Shown here: piece after piece, positions 19,055 through 30,422 of the stretch
Layout: every line of letters begins with the position of its first letter
Numbering within the stretch: position 1 is the first letter of the stretch
Program-made: the position numbers and the translations under genes
NCBI RefSeq assembly: GCF_019721995.1
Contig: NZ_BLYC01000010.1
Location: 1-64,000 of the forward strand
Origin: Bathymodiolus japonicus methanotrophic gill symbiont
Lineage (GTDB): Bacteria > Pseudomonadota > Gammaproteobacteria > Methylococcales > Methylomonadaceae
DNA length: 64,000 nt
Direction of reading: 5' to 3'
Notes under the pieces: model-generated
What the model was told of the DNA's origin: nothing
Seen by the model: only the letters and a program-made list of their open reading frames with translations
Database searches by the model: none

Positions 19055-19949
19055 TGCGAAGATAAAATTATATCTCCAAAGAAAAAAGAAAAACCTTTCC
19101 AGATGGTCTGGCTCAACCAGAAACTGGGATGCTACAGGGGCAGTTTTCATTAATCCTGAAGGACTGATGAGCGGCTTAATAAATTTAGGCGAAAACTATC
19201 CTTGAAAACTCGTATCCTGGGCACAAAATATTGTATCGGTAGGGTTGCTTGAAACAGGTCAAAGGTTCGCTGGGCGTGCCTATTTTTTAGATTTCCGATT
19301 TTATCTACCCTTAAAAAACAATTTCAGGCAAAAAAAGAAACCGCCACGTAAGAGGGGAAGTCGTTCCTTTCCAGACCAGATGACTCGGCGCCTCAATGGC
19401 TGATTGCAATTGCAAGAACATTTTTCCACCGCTCCGAATATTTGACAGTCCTGATAGCTGGCTTGGCAACAATGGCCTATGGAAGCCTGTTTAACAAAGC
19501 TATCGGAAGCCCGGTTTAATATTTCTCCTCTAGGTTAAGGTGCAATAATGTACTGTCATCGTCCAGAAAAAGAAAACCCAATGTGCGCGGATGGAAAATC
19601 GAATCCGGGTCAAAGAGCTCAAGCAAGACATAGGGAGTCAGAAAAGTCAGTGTCGAAATGCGCAGGCAGTGACCAACCATTTGAAACTTCTGTATGAATG
19701 GCAACAACGCGACGTGGATTTACGCGATCGTTTAAAAACCGTCCGGAACGTCGGCACAAAGTGAAGGGGCGAGCCAGTTTCACCTTTTCAGATATCCGCC
19801 GCATCATTGCCGAACGGCTTTGTGATCCGGACATTTTGAAAGGGTTTGCCCCAAATACAGCAGCTCCCCTGTAAATTCGGTGGTAGCCGTTTTATTGCGA
19901 ATGGTTCCTTGATGAATTTCTAAGAAACTTCAGTTTATTAATATCTGAA

Positions 19950-20013
19950 ACTATATATTTTATAGGATGCGCTTCGTGCCTCAGCACATCCTACAGGTTT
20001 TAGGCATTATTTA
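19950..20013. repeat. Dispersed hairpin repeat
   Basis: GAAACTATATATT followed by a stem TAGGATG...CATCCTA. The same ~60-bp unit occurs in opposite orientation at 60232-60290. Located between the ISX right end and the end of the beta-propeller gene, where it may act as a bidirectional terminator. Confidence 0.65.
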
Positions 20014-20064
20014 ATCCGCAACCCTAAAGTATTCGCGGGCTAAAGCCGCAAGTTATTCTTAGGG

Positions 20065-21057
20065 TTATTTACTGATAAAATCACCAAATGCACGACTACC
20101 ATCACCTGTTTCTATCGTTTCTACTACGCTCAATGTTTGAGCATCAATCACTGTGACAGTGCCATCGAACCAGTTAGCAATATAAACATGGCGGTCATCA
20201 GAGTGTGTACTTATGCCTTCCGGTTTTTCGCCCACTTCTATCTGGCTGATTTCTTTTAATGTCTGCGTATCAATAACAGAAACAGTATTGTCATCCTGGT
20301 TGGTAACAAATAATAATTTTTCATTTAATGCTAAAGCGAGTGCATAAGGTCGACCACCCACTTTAATGCGCGAGATGCGTTTTAAATTTTGCGCACTTAA
20401 AACAGAGACATCATTACTTTCTACATTCGCGCTATAAATGTACTCGCCTTTTTTATCCAGGATGATGCCAAAAGGGTGAGCGCCAACTTTAGTCGTATTT
20501 CTAATTTTAAAGCTGCGTAAATCAATTTGAGATAATGTGTCATCCATGCGGTTGGCAACATATAGCCAGCGATTATCAGGGCTGACTACCAGACCTGATG
20601 GTGATTTGCCAACTATTAGTTTTTTGATTAGTTCTAGATCAGCGCTATTAAAAATCGATACACTGTTTTCATACCAGTCAGCAACAAAAATACGCTGCCC
20701 ATCTGGGCTAACAGCTATACCAACCGATGCACCACCGACTGTTACATGGTTTGTTTGTTGCAAACTTTGCGCATCTATCACAGCAAAGCCATCACCTTCA
20801 GGGGTGCTAATATAAACCTTGCCTAATCGATGATTAACTGCCACACCCACAGGTTTACCAACAACGGCAATGGTTTTAATGACCTGATTAGTCGCGACAT
20901 CAACTACCGCAATGCTGTTATCTAATTGATTCGTGATAAATGCATAGGGCTGCGCTAATAGAAAAGAACTATTAGTAAGTAACAAAAGTACATATATTAT
21001 CTGGAAGGTGTATTTGAATGGCATATAATGCTGACGTTGATTTTGTTTTGCAAGCAT
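20065..21057 (-). CDS. YVTN-type beta-propeller protein, exported
   Basis: About 330 residues: a hydrophobic export signal (IIYVLLLLTNSSFLLAQP) followed by roughly seven 40-residue repeats containing YVTN-like strands (YVANRMDDTLSQID, FVTNQDDNTVSVID, YIANWFDGTVTVID). Such propellers act as periplasmic binding or scaffold proteins; substrates are usually unknown. Related propellers occur in PQQ-linked alcohol oxidation clusters, and a periplasmic SRPBCC protein is next, but no dehydrogenase gene is here. The start is uncertain: GTG 21090, ATG 21057 or ATG 21024. SE-A ends its head only ~14 bp upstream of the GTG, so the native promoter has probably been displaced. Confidence 0.82.
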   Translation of the reverse strand: MLAKQNQRQHYMPFKYTFQIIYVLLLLTNSSFLLAQPYAFITNQLDNSIAVVDVATNQVIKTIAVVGKPVGVAVNHRLGKVYISTPEGDGFAVIDAQSLQQTNHVTVGGASVGIAVSPDGQRIFVADWYENSVSIFNSADLELIKKLIVGKSPSGLVVSPDNRWLYVANRMDDTLSQIDLRSFKIRNTTKVGAHPFGIILDKKGEYIYSANVESNDVSVLSAQNLKRISRIKVGGRPYALALALNEKLLFVTNQDDNTVSVIDTQTLKEISQIEVGEKPEGISTHSDDRHVYIANWFDGTVTVIDAQTLSVVETIETGDGSRAFGDFISK

Positions 21058-21103
21058 GCGCTCTTGGACGATTAAGAAAGTAGTGCACACCCTCTTATGA
21101 AAA

Positions 21104-21398
21104 TCGGGGAGTCGCTATTTTTGCGAAAGCTTGTTTTGGGCATCCCAGCCCAAGCAAGCAGCAAAAACTTAACGCGACCACTTATGCCTCCGGCGGCCCC
21201 GATTCGTCCTCGTCACCTCGTCCCGACCCAACAAGGGGTCGGAACATAGGCTCCAAATGACTTGACGCCGTGTCGGATGGCCTTTTATTTTGTCTCCACC
21301 TTCGCTAACGCTCAGACTCCGACAAAACAACGGCCCTACGGCTATCGCGGACTAAAAATCATCACTTCGCTTAGGCTACGTTTCCCTGATTTTCAGCG
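21104..21398 (+). repeat. SE-A short repeat (295 bp) upstream of the beta-propeller gene
   Basis: Complete copy, antisense to the gene. On its other side it abuts a large imperfect foldback. Confidence 0.94.
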
Positions 21399-21399
21399 G

Positions 21400-21590
21400 G
21401 GGACTGAGTGGCGTTTTTACTATACTTCGCGCGGTCACGGATGCAGAATTTATAGTGCACTGATTTTGTCGAGGGCAAGGCGCTAAAACTGGCTACGCAA
21501 GTGTTTTAGCAACGCCGCTATCGACAAAAACTCAGTCGTTAGAAATCCGCAGTCGTGTCCACGCGAAGTATAAACCTCCCCTTAGTCCCT
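21400..21590. repeat. Large imperfect foldback (about 190 bp)
   Basis: Outer arms GGGACTGAG / CTTAGTCCC and TATACTTCGCG / CGCGAAGTATA, inner arms TTTTGTCGA / TCGACAAAA and GCTAAAAC / GTTTTAGC. The whole would fold into one long interrupted hairpin. No ORF. It may be a MITE or foldback element of another family; no target duplication was identified. Bases 21591-21702 hold nothing recognisable. Confidence 0.7.
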
Positions 21591-21702
21591 CTCAATAACG
21601 AACAGGTACTATCTATCTAATTGTCATACCAGCTAAGTAGACTAGAGGCGTACATTGTGACCCACTTTCAAGTACTGCCTAGACGAACAACTAAAAAGAA
21701 GC

Positions 21703-22302
21703 TTATCTTTTCATTTCAAATGTAATCGTTTCTGGTGAAGCGGCAGGCTCAAATTTATTTAACAAGCTTGTTAAGCCTTCTTTTAATACTGCCGTTACTT
21801 GCTTATCCGCTGTTTCTTCGTTTAATTCTACCGGTGGATTATTGTTCATATAACCTCGATAATACGTTGCGACCCAAATTACTTCAGAGCCGCTACCTTT
21901 TTTCTTAACTGTCAACTTACCCTGGTAATTATCAACAGCAAGAACTGGCACGTCTTCATCCTGACCTGAGTGCTGAATTGTTTTTACAATACTCATGTCA
22001 GTGATCTTATAAGTATATGACATTTTCTTATCATCATACTTTTTCAGAAATTCTGTGATTGTGCCACCACCAGGTAGTGTTAAAACACGCGTAGCACCTT
22101 TTTCATTACCACCCTTTCCATCAGTGCTTTTAATTCCTGGGTGCCAGGACATATCATCAAAGTTTTTAATTACGTCCCAGACTTCTTCAGCAGGCGCATC
22201 AATTGCAACTTTTGCTGTCATTTTTCCTCTAACAGGGCCATGTGCAAAAGAAATCGCACTAAATAAAAACAAGAATAATGCAAGTAAAGAAATTTTTTTC
22301 AT
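21703..22302 (-). CDS. Periplasmic SRPBCC (START-like) family protein, MxaD-like
   Basis: 199 residues with a clear signal peptide (MKKISLLALFLFLFSAISFAHG). The mature part has SRPBCC features: KVAIDAPAEEVWDVIKNFDDMSWHPGI near the start, GATRVLTLPGGGTITE, and a long C-terminal helix. The fold has a hydrophobic pocket. MxaD of methanol dehydrogenase clusters is a periplasmic member with this layout, but the assignment here rests on general resemblance. Upstream 22303-22534 is AT-rich intergenic sequence with no feature I can name. Confidence 0.7.
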   Translation of the reverse strand: MKKISLLALFLFLFSAISFAHGPVRGKMTAKVAIDAPAEEVWDVIKNFDDMSWHPGIKSTDGKGGNEKGATRVLTLPGGGTITEFLKKYDDKKMSYTYKITDMSIVKTIQHSGQDEDVPVLAVDNYQGKLTVKKKGSGSEVIWVATYYRGYMNNNPPVELNEETADKQVTAVLKEGLTSLLNKFEPAASPETITFEMKR

Positions 22303-22534
22303 ATTTAATCCTAATTGTGTGACGTAAAAATGAGTTGCTTATTATAAGGTAATTTGTTGAATGCTAAAATCAAAAATAACGCCTCAGACAATTAACGGCT
22401 ATAAATTTACTATTTTTTACTGATTTAAGTTTCCTAAATAAGTTTTTTTGCACATATTCTGAGTGTTAAATCCCCATAGAATACAGTACAATACAGTGTA
22501 ATTATAAATTAAAGTCTAACGCTCATTTTTTATT

Positions 22535-23920
22535 ATGCAAGAAATTAATAGACGTTTTTCCATTTTGTTTTTTTTGATGCTGCTTTTTATCCAGGGTTGT
22601 AGCCTCAAAAATCCCAATCAGGTAGAAAATAAGCAACAAAATAAGTCTCTTAGTGAACTGGCACAACAAGCCGGGCTAGACTTGCCTGCCGCATCAATTC
22701 GAGCTAAACGCAACTTTGCCCAGACCAATGATAGCTGGCAATATCTAATTTCCCTGTTTGCCATTCCTGAAGTTGATGATGCTCTAATTCAAAAACAGCT
22801 GGACTGGTATCTGGCTCGTCCAGAATATATAGCAACCATTCAGACACGGGCGCAACCTTACTTATATAATATTATTAAACAGATAGAAGAAAAGGGCTTG
22901 CCGGGTGAGTTCGCCTTGCTTCCTGCGGTAGAAAGTGGATTTAAAGCACATGCCTATTCGCGGGCACGGGCATCAGGCTTGTGGCAGTTTATACCTTCTA
23001 CTGGAAGACTGTATGGCCTGGATCAAAACTGGTGGTACGATGGCCGGCGCGATGTCTATGCCTCTACCGATGCAGCAACTAGTTACCTGAAAAAACTGGG
23101 CGGTATTTTTAATAATGACTGGCTACTCGCCCTTGCTTCATATAATGCCGGCATGGGAACCGTCGGCAGAGCAGTCAAGCGCAATGCCTCCCAAAACAAG
23201 GCATCCGACTTTTGGTCGCTGAAATTACCTAAAGAAACCAGAAATTACGTGCCGCGTCTACTTGCATTGGCAAAAATTTTCGCTCATGCAGATCATTATG
23301 GTATCAGCTTAAAAACCCAGACGCATGAGCCCGCCTTTATGGCAATTAATATAGGTTCTCAGCTTGAACTGGCAAAAGCTGCGCAATTGTCTAACACCAC
23401 AGTTAAGCAATTATTACATCTAAACCCAGGACTGAGTCGCGGCTATACCCCCCCAAAAGGCCCTCACCGTCTATTGATTCCAATCGCAAATGCCGAACTA
23501 TTTAAAAAGAACCTGGCCGCTCTACCCGTAGCCCAGCGCGTACAATGGCAAACACACCAGATTAAACCCGGCGAGAACCTATGGGCGATTGCTCGTCACT
23601 ATAAAACCCATATAAGATCCATCCGTGAAGTTAATCATTTAACAAATAATAATATTCGTGCGGGTGCTCAGTTGCTTATCCCTGTCCCCCGTAGCCAGGG
23701 GACTCAGGCCTCGTTTACCCAGGCCACGGCTAAAATGCCTATTTACAATAAATCTAGCTATACAGTTAAATCAGGCGATAGTTTATGGGGCATTGCTAGA
23801 AAACTGGGCTTACATAGTAAAGATATTGCCCAGTGGAATCAGATTGGGCTCAATACCACTCTAGCGTTAGGTCAAACATTAGTCATTAAACAGCACGCAA
23901 TGCATCAGTGTTCCCATTGA
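22535..23920 (+). CDS. mltD: Membrane-bound lytic transglycosylase D, C-terminus altered by IS4-A
   Basis: About 461 residues. A lipoprotein signal (LLFIQGCS) is followed by an SLT domain with catalytic Glu in LPAVESGFKAHAYS and GLWQFIPSTGRLYGL, then two LysM modules (QIKPGENLWAIARHYKTH and YTVKSGDSLWGIARKLG) that bind peptidoglycan. It cleaves glycan strands to anhydro-muropeptides. IS4-A is inserted at 23903, so the last codons (about six residues, HQCSH and stop) come from the IS end. Family members may carry more LysM modules, so some C-terminal sequence may be lost; the SLT domain and two LysM modules are intact. Confidence 0.88.
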   Translation: MQEINRRFSILFFLMLLFIQGCSLKNPNQVENKQQNKSLSELAQQAGLDLPAASIRAKRNFAQTNDSWQYLISLFAIPEVDDALIQKQLDWYLARPEYIATIQTRAQPYLYNIIKQIEEKGLPGEFALLPAVESGFKAHAYSRARASGLWQFIPSTGRLYGLDQNWWYDGRRDVYASTDAATSYLKKLGGIFNNDWLLALASYNAGMGTVGRAVKRNASQNKASDFWSLKLPKETRNYVPRLLALAKIFAHADHYGISLKTQTHEPAFMAINIGSQLELAKAAQLSNTTVKQLLHLNPGLSRGYTPPKGPHRLLIPIANAELFKKNLAALPVAQRVQWQTHQIKPGENLWAIARHYKTHIRSIREVNHLTNNNIRAGAQLLIPVPRSQGTQASFTQATAKMPIYNKSSYTVKSGDSLWGIARKLGLHSKDIAQWNQIGLNTTLALGQTLVIKQHAMHQCSH

Positions 23921-24661
23921 AAGAAGAAGTACCTAAACAAAGCAGCCTATAACCTACCTGAAGGTAGCACCACTCGAATATTTCCATATTTTTGATTTTA
24001 ATCACTTATAACAGCAAATAGACACTCTGTAGGCACCGTAAAAAAAACAACAAATAATTTCAAATAAAGCTTGCATTTGCCGAAAAAAAATTTTCTAAAA
24101 ATTTCCGTTTTAATCACCTCATAAACGGATATCACCCATGCTTAAAGACCTACCACTCTCTGAACATATTCACCAACACTGCAATGAAAGTATGGAACGT
24201 GCCCTGTTAGCAGAGCGTCATCCTTCGCTGAAAATCCTGGAAACGGAGCTTTAGCGAAGTGAAGATTTTTAGTCCGCGATAGCCGTAGGGCCGTTGTTTT
24301 GTCGGAGTCTGAGCGTTAGCGAAGGTGGAGACAAAATAAAAGGCCATCCGACACGGCGTCAAGTCATTTGGAGCCTATGTTCCGACCCCTTGTTGGGTCG
24401 GGACGAGGTGACGAGGACGAATCGGGGCCGCCGGAGGCATAAGTGGTCGCGTTAAGTTTTTGCTGCTTGCTTGGGCTGGGATGCCCAAAACAAGCTTTCA
24501 CAAAAATAGCGACTCCCCAATGTGGGCTCGTTCATGCCCAGAGTTGAAGGATATCGACTTTATTCACCTTGGGTTATTACGCTGTATCAGTGTAGTCGAT
24601 AGTGGTCGCCATTTCCTCCAAACCAATGAACAGATTTATGGCCAGCTGCTTCCCCACTCAA
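23903..24661 (+). mobile_element. IS4-A, truncated copy
   Basis: Right-end half of IS4-A, with SE-A at 24226-24520 between transposase codons for RHP and LWARSC. It ends at 24661 inside the transposase, where phoU sequence begins, and has no left end. Confidence 0.9.
24226..24520 (-). repeat. SE-A short repeat (295 bp) in IS4-A
   Basis: Reverse orientation, starts (element sense) TTGGGGAGTCGC. Target GCCCACA / AAGGATG, exact. Confidence 0.95.
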
Positions 24662-25200
24662 AGTTTTATTCTAAAAAGAATTGGCGGGCGGATATTGCTA
24701 AAATTGATACGCAAATTATTCATGTTTTTGCTTTGTACACTCCAGAGGCTCGTGATTTAAGGCAATTAATCGCCTTTTTAAAAATCACTAATGAACTAGA
24801 TCGTACTGTTAATACCAGTCGGTCTTTTATTCGAGATTTTCCCTATGTTTTATCAAAAGAAATTGATCAATATTTTATTCTTGAATATGCCATTCCTTTA
24901 CAGAAAACCTGTGTAGTTTCAGTAGAAAGTGCTTTAGCTCTTTTTTCTATAGATGATAAATCTGAGGTAGCGGAACTTTACAAAACGGTTGTGATTGAAG
25001 AAGAGAAGAACGATGAATTTTACAAAATTATTGAAAAGAGCTTGTTAAAAAAAATCAGTAATGATATTCAGCTTTCTAACGAATATCAAGCGGTTATGTT
25101 TACATTACGCCGTTTAGAGAAAATAGCAGACCGAGCATTGAATATAGCCTCATTAATGCACTTTGCTAAAGTGGGTGGAGATATTAATCGTGTGAAATAG
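24662..25200 (+). pseudogene. phoU: PhoU-family protein, 5'-truncated and fused to a transposase start
   Basis: The readable part is PhoU-like: DTQIIHVFALYTPEARDLRQLIAFLKITNELDR and a second repeat ending RRLEKIADRALNIASL. PhoU proteins modulate phosphate uptake and signalling. About 30-40 N-terminal residues are missing, replaced in frame by IS4-A transposase sequence (an ATG at 24522 would give a fusion starting MWARSCPEL). Whether the fusion is translated is unknown. No pst genes are nearby. Confidence 0.75.
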
Positions 25201-25231
25201 CTATCCTAGAATGACTAAGGCAACTGGCAAT

Positions 25232-25309
25232 AAATAAGCCAGCTAGCTTATTTGTATTCAAGGCGTGGGAACAGGCGCATAGCCAGCTATATAACCGTTC
25301 CCACAACGC
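25232..25309. terminator. Two hairpins between phoU remnant and dapB
   Basis: AAATAAGC-6-GCTTATTT at 25232-25253, then GTGGGAAC/GTTCCCAC around 25265-25304. The genes on both sides converge here, so a bidirectional terminator is plausible. Neither has a long T-run. Confidence 0.45.
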
Positions 25310-25359
25310 AGAAGATGATTAAAAAGACCAGTAAGATGACTGGGGTATTTGCTAGGTAC

Positions 25360-27302
<1,943 letters not shown>

Positions 27303-27485
27303 TTTTCAGTCCACACCCTATCATTGCCGGGGCTTAACCCCAGTTACTATGAAATTACTTTTACACTTGTTTCGCACACAGCCATTTACCTAGCCACGCG
27401 AAGTCTACTATGTGATACAACAACGCCCCGTCACAGTTTTTCACCGTGGCGAGGCGCTCCCATTTTTTAAATGGTTTATGACAAC

Positions 27486-29420
27486 TTATTTCTTATCATC
27501 GTCTTTTACTTCTTCAAATTCAGCATCAACAACACTGCCATCAGCCTCTGCTGCTGGCTGCTCTGTAGAGCCCCCCATATCTGGCGTACCTTCAGCACCT
27601 GCCTGCTGTGCATAAGCACGCTCAGCTAGTTTGCCTGATAACTCAGTTAATGCCGTTGTTTTCGCTTCGATCGCTTCTTTGTCATCACCTTTCAGTGTTT
27701 CTTTTAGCTCTTCGATAGCCACATCAATAGCCGTTTTTTCTTCAGCAGTTACTTGCTCACCAAGTTCTTCAATTGATTTCTCGGTGACATTGATCATGCT
27801 TTCGGCAGTATTACGTGCTGAAACCAGCTCAGTTAGCTTCTTATCTTCTTCTGCATGCGCTTCAGCATCTTTTATCATGCGTTCAACTTCATCATCCGAT
27901 AAGCCACTCGATGCCTTAATAATAATCGACTGCTCTTTACCTGTTGCTTTGTCTTTGGCAGAAACATTCAAAATACCATTGGCATCAATATCAAAAGTAA
28001 CTTCAATTTGTGGTACGCCGCGACGGGCCGGTGGAATATCAGACAGATCAAAACGTCCTAATGACTTGTTCCCCGCAGCAACTTCACGCTCACCTTGCAT
28101 AACATGCACAGTAACCGCTGTTTGATTATCATCAGCAGTAGAAAATACCTGGGATGCATTGGTTGGAATCGTAGTGTTTTTCTCGATCAACTTAGTCATC
28201 ACGCCACCCATAGTCTCAATACCCAGAGACAGTGGTGTTACATCAAGTAATAATACGTCTTTAACATCACCACCTAGAACACCCGCCTGAATCGCAGCAC
28301 CTAACGCTACCGCTTCATCTGGGTTTACATCTTTACGTGGCTCTTTACCGAAAATGCCTTGTACCACTTCCTGTACTTTCGGCATACGTGACTGACCGCC
28401 AACTAATATGACATGGTTAATGTCTTTTGCCGACAAACCAGCATCTTTTAATGCTGTTTCACATGGGCCTTTAGTACGCTGGACTAAGTCATCAACCAGA
28501 GACTCTAATTTAGCACGGGTTAATTTAACATTTAAGTGCTTAGGACCTGACGCATCAGCTGTCACATAAGGTAGATTCACATCTGTCTGCTCAGCAGAAG
28601 ACAATTCAATTTTTGATTTTTCTGCTGCTTCTTTTAAGCGTTGTAAAGCCAATGGGTCATTATGTAAGTCTATACCATTGTCTTTTTTAAATTCAGTTGC
28701 CAGGTAATCAATAATTCTTAAATCGAAATCTTCACCACCCAGAAATGTATCACCATTAGTCGCTAATACTTCAAACTGGTGCTCGCCTTCCACTTCGGCT
28801 ATTTCGATAATGGAAATATCAAAAGTACCACCACCTAAGTCATATACAGCAATAGTCGAATCGCCTGGTGCTTGATCCATACCAAAGGCTAATGCAGCCG
28901 CTGTTGGCTCATTAATAATACGTTTAACATCAAGCCCCGCTACACGACCGGCATCTTTAGTTGCCTGACGCTGTGAATCATTAAAGTAAGCAGGTACGGT
29001 AATGACCGCTTCATTAACTTCTTCGCCTAGAAAGGCTTCCGCATCTTTTTTTAGTTTCATCAACACACGTGAAGAAACTTCAGGGGCTGCCATCTTTTTA
29101 CCGTGACACTCTACCCATGCATCGCCATTTTCTGCTTCGATGATTTTATAAGGCACCATTTTGATGTCTTTTTGTACCACATCATCTTTAAAGCGACGTC
29201 CGATTAAACGCTTAATAGCAAATAAGGTATTTTCCGGATTAGTGACCGCCTGACGTTTTGCAGACTGACCTACCAAAACTTCATCATCTTTAGTAAATGC
29301 AATAATTGATGGCGTAGTACGTGCGCCTTCGCTGTTTTCGATAACTCGTGCTTTACCATTTTCCAGAACGGCAACACAAGAGTTGGTCGTTCCTAAATCA
29401 ATTCCAATCATTTTAGCCAT
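27486..29420 (-). CDS. dnaK: Chaperone DnaK (Hsp70)
   Basis: 644 residues from the start chosen here. ATPase motifs: [54 protein letters not shown]. Substrate domain follows, ending in the [11 protein letters not shown] tail typical of bacterial DnaK. I take the ATG at 29420 ([10 protein letters not shown]) because GGAG lies 6 bp upstream; an in-frame ATG at 29432 would add four residues upstream of that site. A sigma-32-like promoter is placed at 29463-29490. Confidence 0.98.
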   Translation of the reverse strand: MAKMIGIDLGTTNSCVAVLENGKARVIENSEGARTTPSIIAFTKDDEVLVGQSAKRQAVTNPENTLFAIKRLIGRRFKDDVVQKDIKMVPYKIIEAENGDAWVECHGKKMAAPEVSSRVLMKLKKDAEAFLGEEVNEAVITVPAYFNDSQRQATKDAGRVAGLDVKRIINEPTAAALAFGMDQAPGDSTIAVYDLGGGTFDISIIEIAEVEGEHQFEVLATNGDTFLGGEDFDLRIIDYLATEFKKDNGIDLHNDPLALQRLKEAAEKSKIELSSAEQTDVNLPYVTADASGPKHLNVKLTRAKLESLVDDLVQRTKGPCETALKDAGLSAKDINHVILVGGQSRMPKVQEVVQGIFGKEPRKDVNPDEAVALGAAIQAGVLGGDVKDVLLLDVTPLSLGIETMGGVMTKLIEKNTTIPTNASQVFSTADDNQTAVTVHVMQGEREVAAGNKSLGRFDLSDIPPARRGVPQIEVTFDIDANGILNVSAKDKATGKEQSIIIKASSGLSDDEVERMIKDAEAHAEEDKKLTELVSARNTAESMINVTEKSIEELGEQVTAEEKTAIDVAIEELKETLKGDDKEAIEAKTTALTELSGKLAERAYAQQAGAEGTPDMGGSTEQPAAEADGSVVDAEFEEVKDDDKK

Positions 29421-29462
29421 TGAATGCTCCAAAAAGGTTTATATATTTAAAAGTTAAGTCTG

Positions 29463-29490
29463 ATATGTGGTTGTTAATTTTTTTTTCAAG
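29463..29490 (-). promoter_or_regulatory. Sigma-32-like heat-shock promoter of dnaK
   Basis: Reading the minus strand: CTTGAA, 14 bp, CCACATAT, close to the heat-shock consensus CTTGAAA-N11-16-CCCCATnT. It lies ~43-70 bp upstream of the dnaK start. Confidence 0.65.
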
Positions 29491-29621
29491 CCTTGTGCAA
29501 TGCCTATTTAACTTTACTAGTTAGAGTCGCCTTAAACTCTTTGATTTAACTCACAAACTTCATTCATTTATTCATCAATATGTAAAGAGCAGGTGCAGCA
29601 CCGCCAGTAAAACGGCTGAAT

Positions 29622-30224
29622 TTATGCAACAGCTTGAGCAACAACAGCCATTGCAGGGCGAATCAGGCGACCATTTAATATATATCCCTTTTGAAATACA
29701 TTAATTACTGTATTTGGCTCTGCATCCTCAGTTGGCACCATAGACATGGCCTGATGGAATTCAGGATCAAACGGCTGCCCTAGTGGGTCAATTGCCTCAA
29801 TATTAAATTTCTCGAACACTGATTCAAATTGCTTTACTGTTAGTTCGCTACCTTCCTTTAATTTAACGACTTCAGGGGAGTCACTCGTAGCCGCCTGGAT
29901 ACCCAGCTCCAGCGAATCAATGACGCTGAGCAATTCTTTGGCAAATTTTTCCAGGCCATATTTATGCGCGCTATCCAGGTCTTTTTGGGTGCGTCTTTTA
30001 AGATTGTCCATTTCTGCCTGTATACGCAAGACTTTATCCCAGTTTTCAGCGGCTTTACTCTCTGCCTTTGCCAATTTCTTCTGCAAATCTTCAACGGAAA
30101 GCTCCGTCTGAATTTCGTCTTCTAACTCTGCTGATTCATTATCAAGTTCATCGACCTGCTCAAGAACGTCTTCAAGCAATTCACGGTCTAATTGAACCTC
30201 TGCGGATGGCTGATCTTTACTCAT
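29622..30224 (-). CDS. grpE: Nucleotide exchange factor GrpE
   Basis: 200 residues. An acidic, Glu-rich N-terminus leads into a long coiled coil (AKAESKAAENWDKVLRIQAEMDNLKRR) and the beta domain with VFQKGYILNGRLIRPAMV-like ending. It releases ADP from DnaK. Gene order grpE-dnaK-dnaJ is conserved. GGAG lies 9 bp before the ATG. No CIRCE inverted repeat is seen in the 75 bp upstream. Confidence 0.97.
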   Translation of the reverse strand: MSKDQPSAEVQLDRELLEDVLEQVDELDNESAELEDEIQTELSVEDLQKKLAKAESKAAENWDKVLRIQAEMDNLKRRTQKDLDSAHKYGLEKFAKELLSVIDSLELGIQAATSDSPEVVKLKEGSELTVKQFESVFEKFNIEAIDPLGQPFDPEFHQAMSMVPTEDAEPNTVINVFQKGYILNGRLIRPAMAVVAQAVA

Positions 30225-30293
30225 TTAATTTGCTCCAGAAAATATGGGTATAACATTAAAATTTACCATTATTCAATAAGTTAAAAACAGCTA

Positions 30294-30360
30294 TAGGGCG
30301 TGGCTTTAGCCCGCTTTTAGCATACTTTCGATTATTTTAGCGGGCTAAAGCCACGCCCTA
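30294..30360. repeat. Perfect 22-bp inverted repeat
   Basis: Arms at 30294-30315 and 30339-30360, starting TAGGGCGTGGCTTTAGCCC and its exact complement, with a 23-bp AT-rich spacer. The core GCTTTAGCCCGC resembles GCGGGCTAAAGCCGC at 20030-20052, so it is a dispersed intergenic repeat, between grpE and the hrcA remnant. Confidence 0.85.
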
Positions 30361-30422
30361 CAAACAGTATGTAAATACTACTACTGAATAATTACAAAAA
30401 ACTGCTTTTATGATGGGGATGC

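Larger units (their letters stand above)
15138..19212 (+). mobile_element. IS3-family element nested in ISX, itself interrupted
   Basis: Left end carries GTGTCAGGATAGTTTTCGCC (about 15146) and the right end the inverse GGCGAAAACTATCCTTGA (about 19188). The ISX bases TATCC occur at both borders (15133-15137 and 19213-19217), consistent with a short target duplication. An OrfA start (MTTQYPKERKDAIINK) lies at 15211, orfB sequence at 17197-17484, and the OrfB C-terminus (RWSGSTRNW, NPEG) at about 19055-19170. MITE-A, IS4-A, ISB, SE-D and SE-B copies lie inside it. Confidence 0.78.
14749..19920 (+). pseudogene. ISX DDE transposase, interrupted
   Basis: N-terminal part at 14749-15137 begins MFILRDILLPLQ and includes LVALDDSIITKVGK, a likely first catalytic Asp region. 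It resumes at 19218 with WAQNIVSVGLL and continues, with several frameshifts, through the DSWFGNNGLWKP-equivalent region and a C-terminal stretch near 19700-19860. Joining SKYP to WAQNIV across the IS3 insertion restores the frame seen in neither half alone. I place it in the IS4-like DDE superfamily from the motifs; the exact family is uncertain. Confidence 0.75.
14541..19933 (+). mobile_element. ISX insertion sequence, one copy split by nested insertions
   Basis: Left end CTGAAGTTTCCTAG at 14541 and right end TAAGAAACTTCAG at 19933 are flanked by the same 8-bp sequence TTTATTAA (14533-14540 and 19934-19941). This shows one element at one site although 5.4 kb now separate its ends. ISX sequence is visible at 14541-15137 and 19218-19933; the rest is later insertions (IS3, MITE-A, IS4-A, ISB and SE repeats). 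Its end sequence resembles MITE-A, which is therefore probably a non-autonomous relative. Confidence 0.85.
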
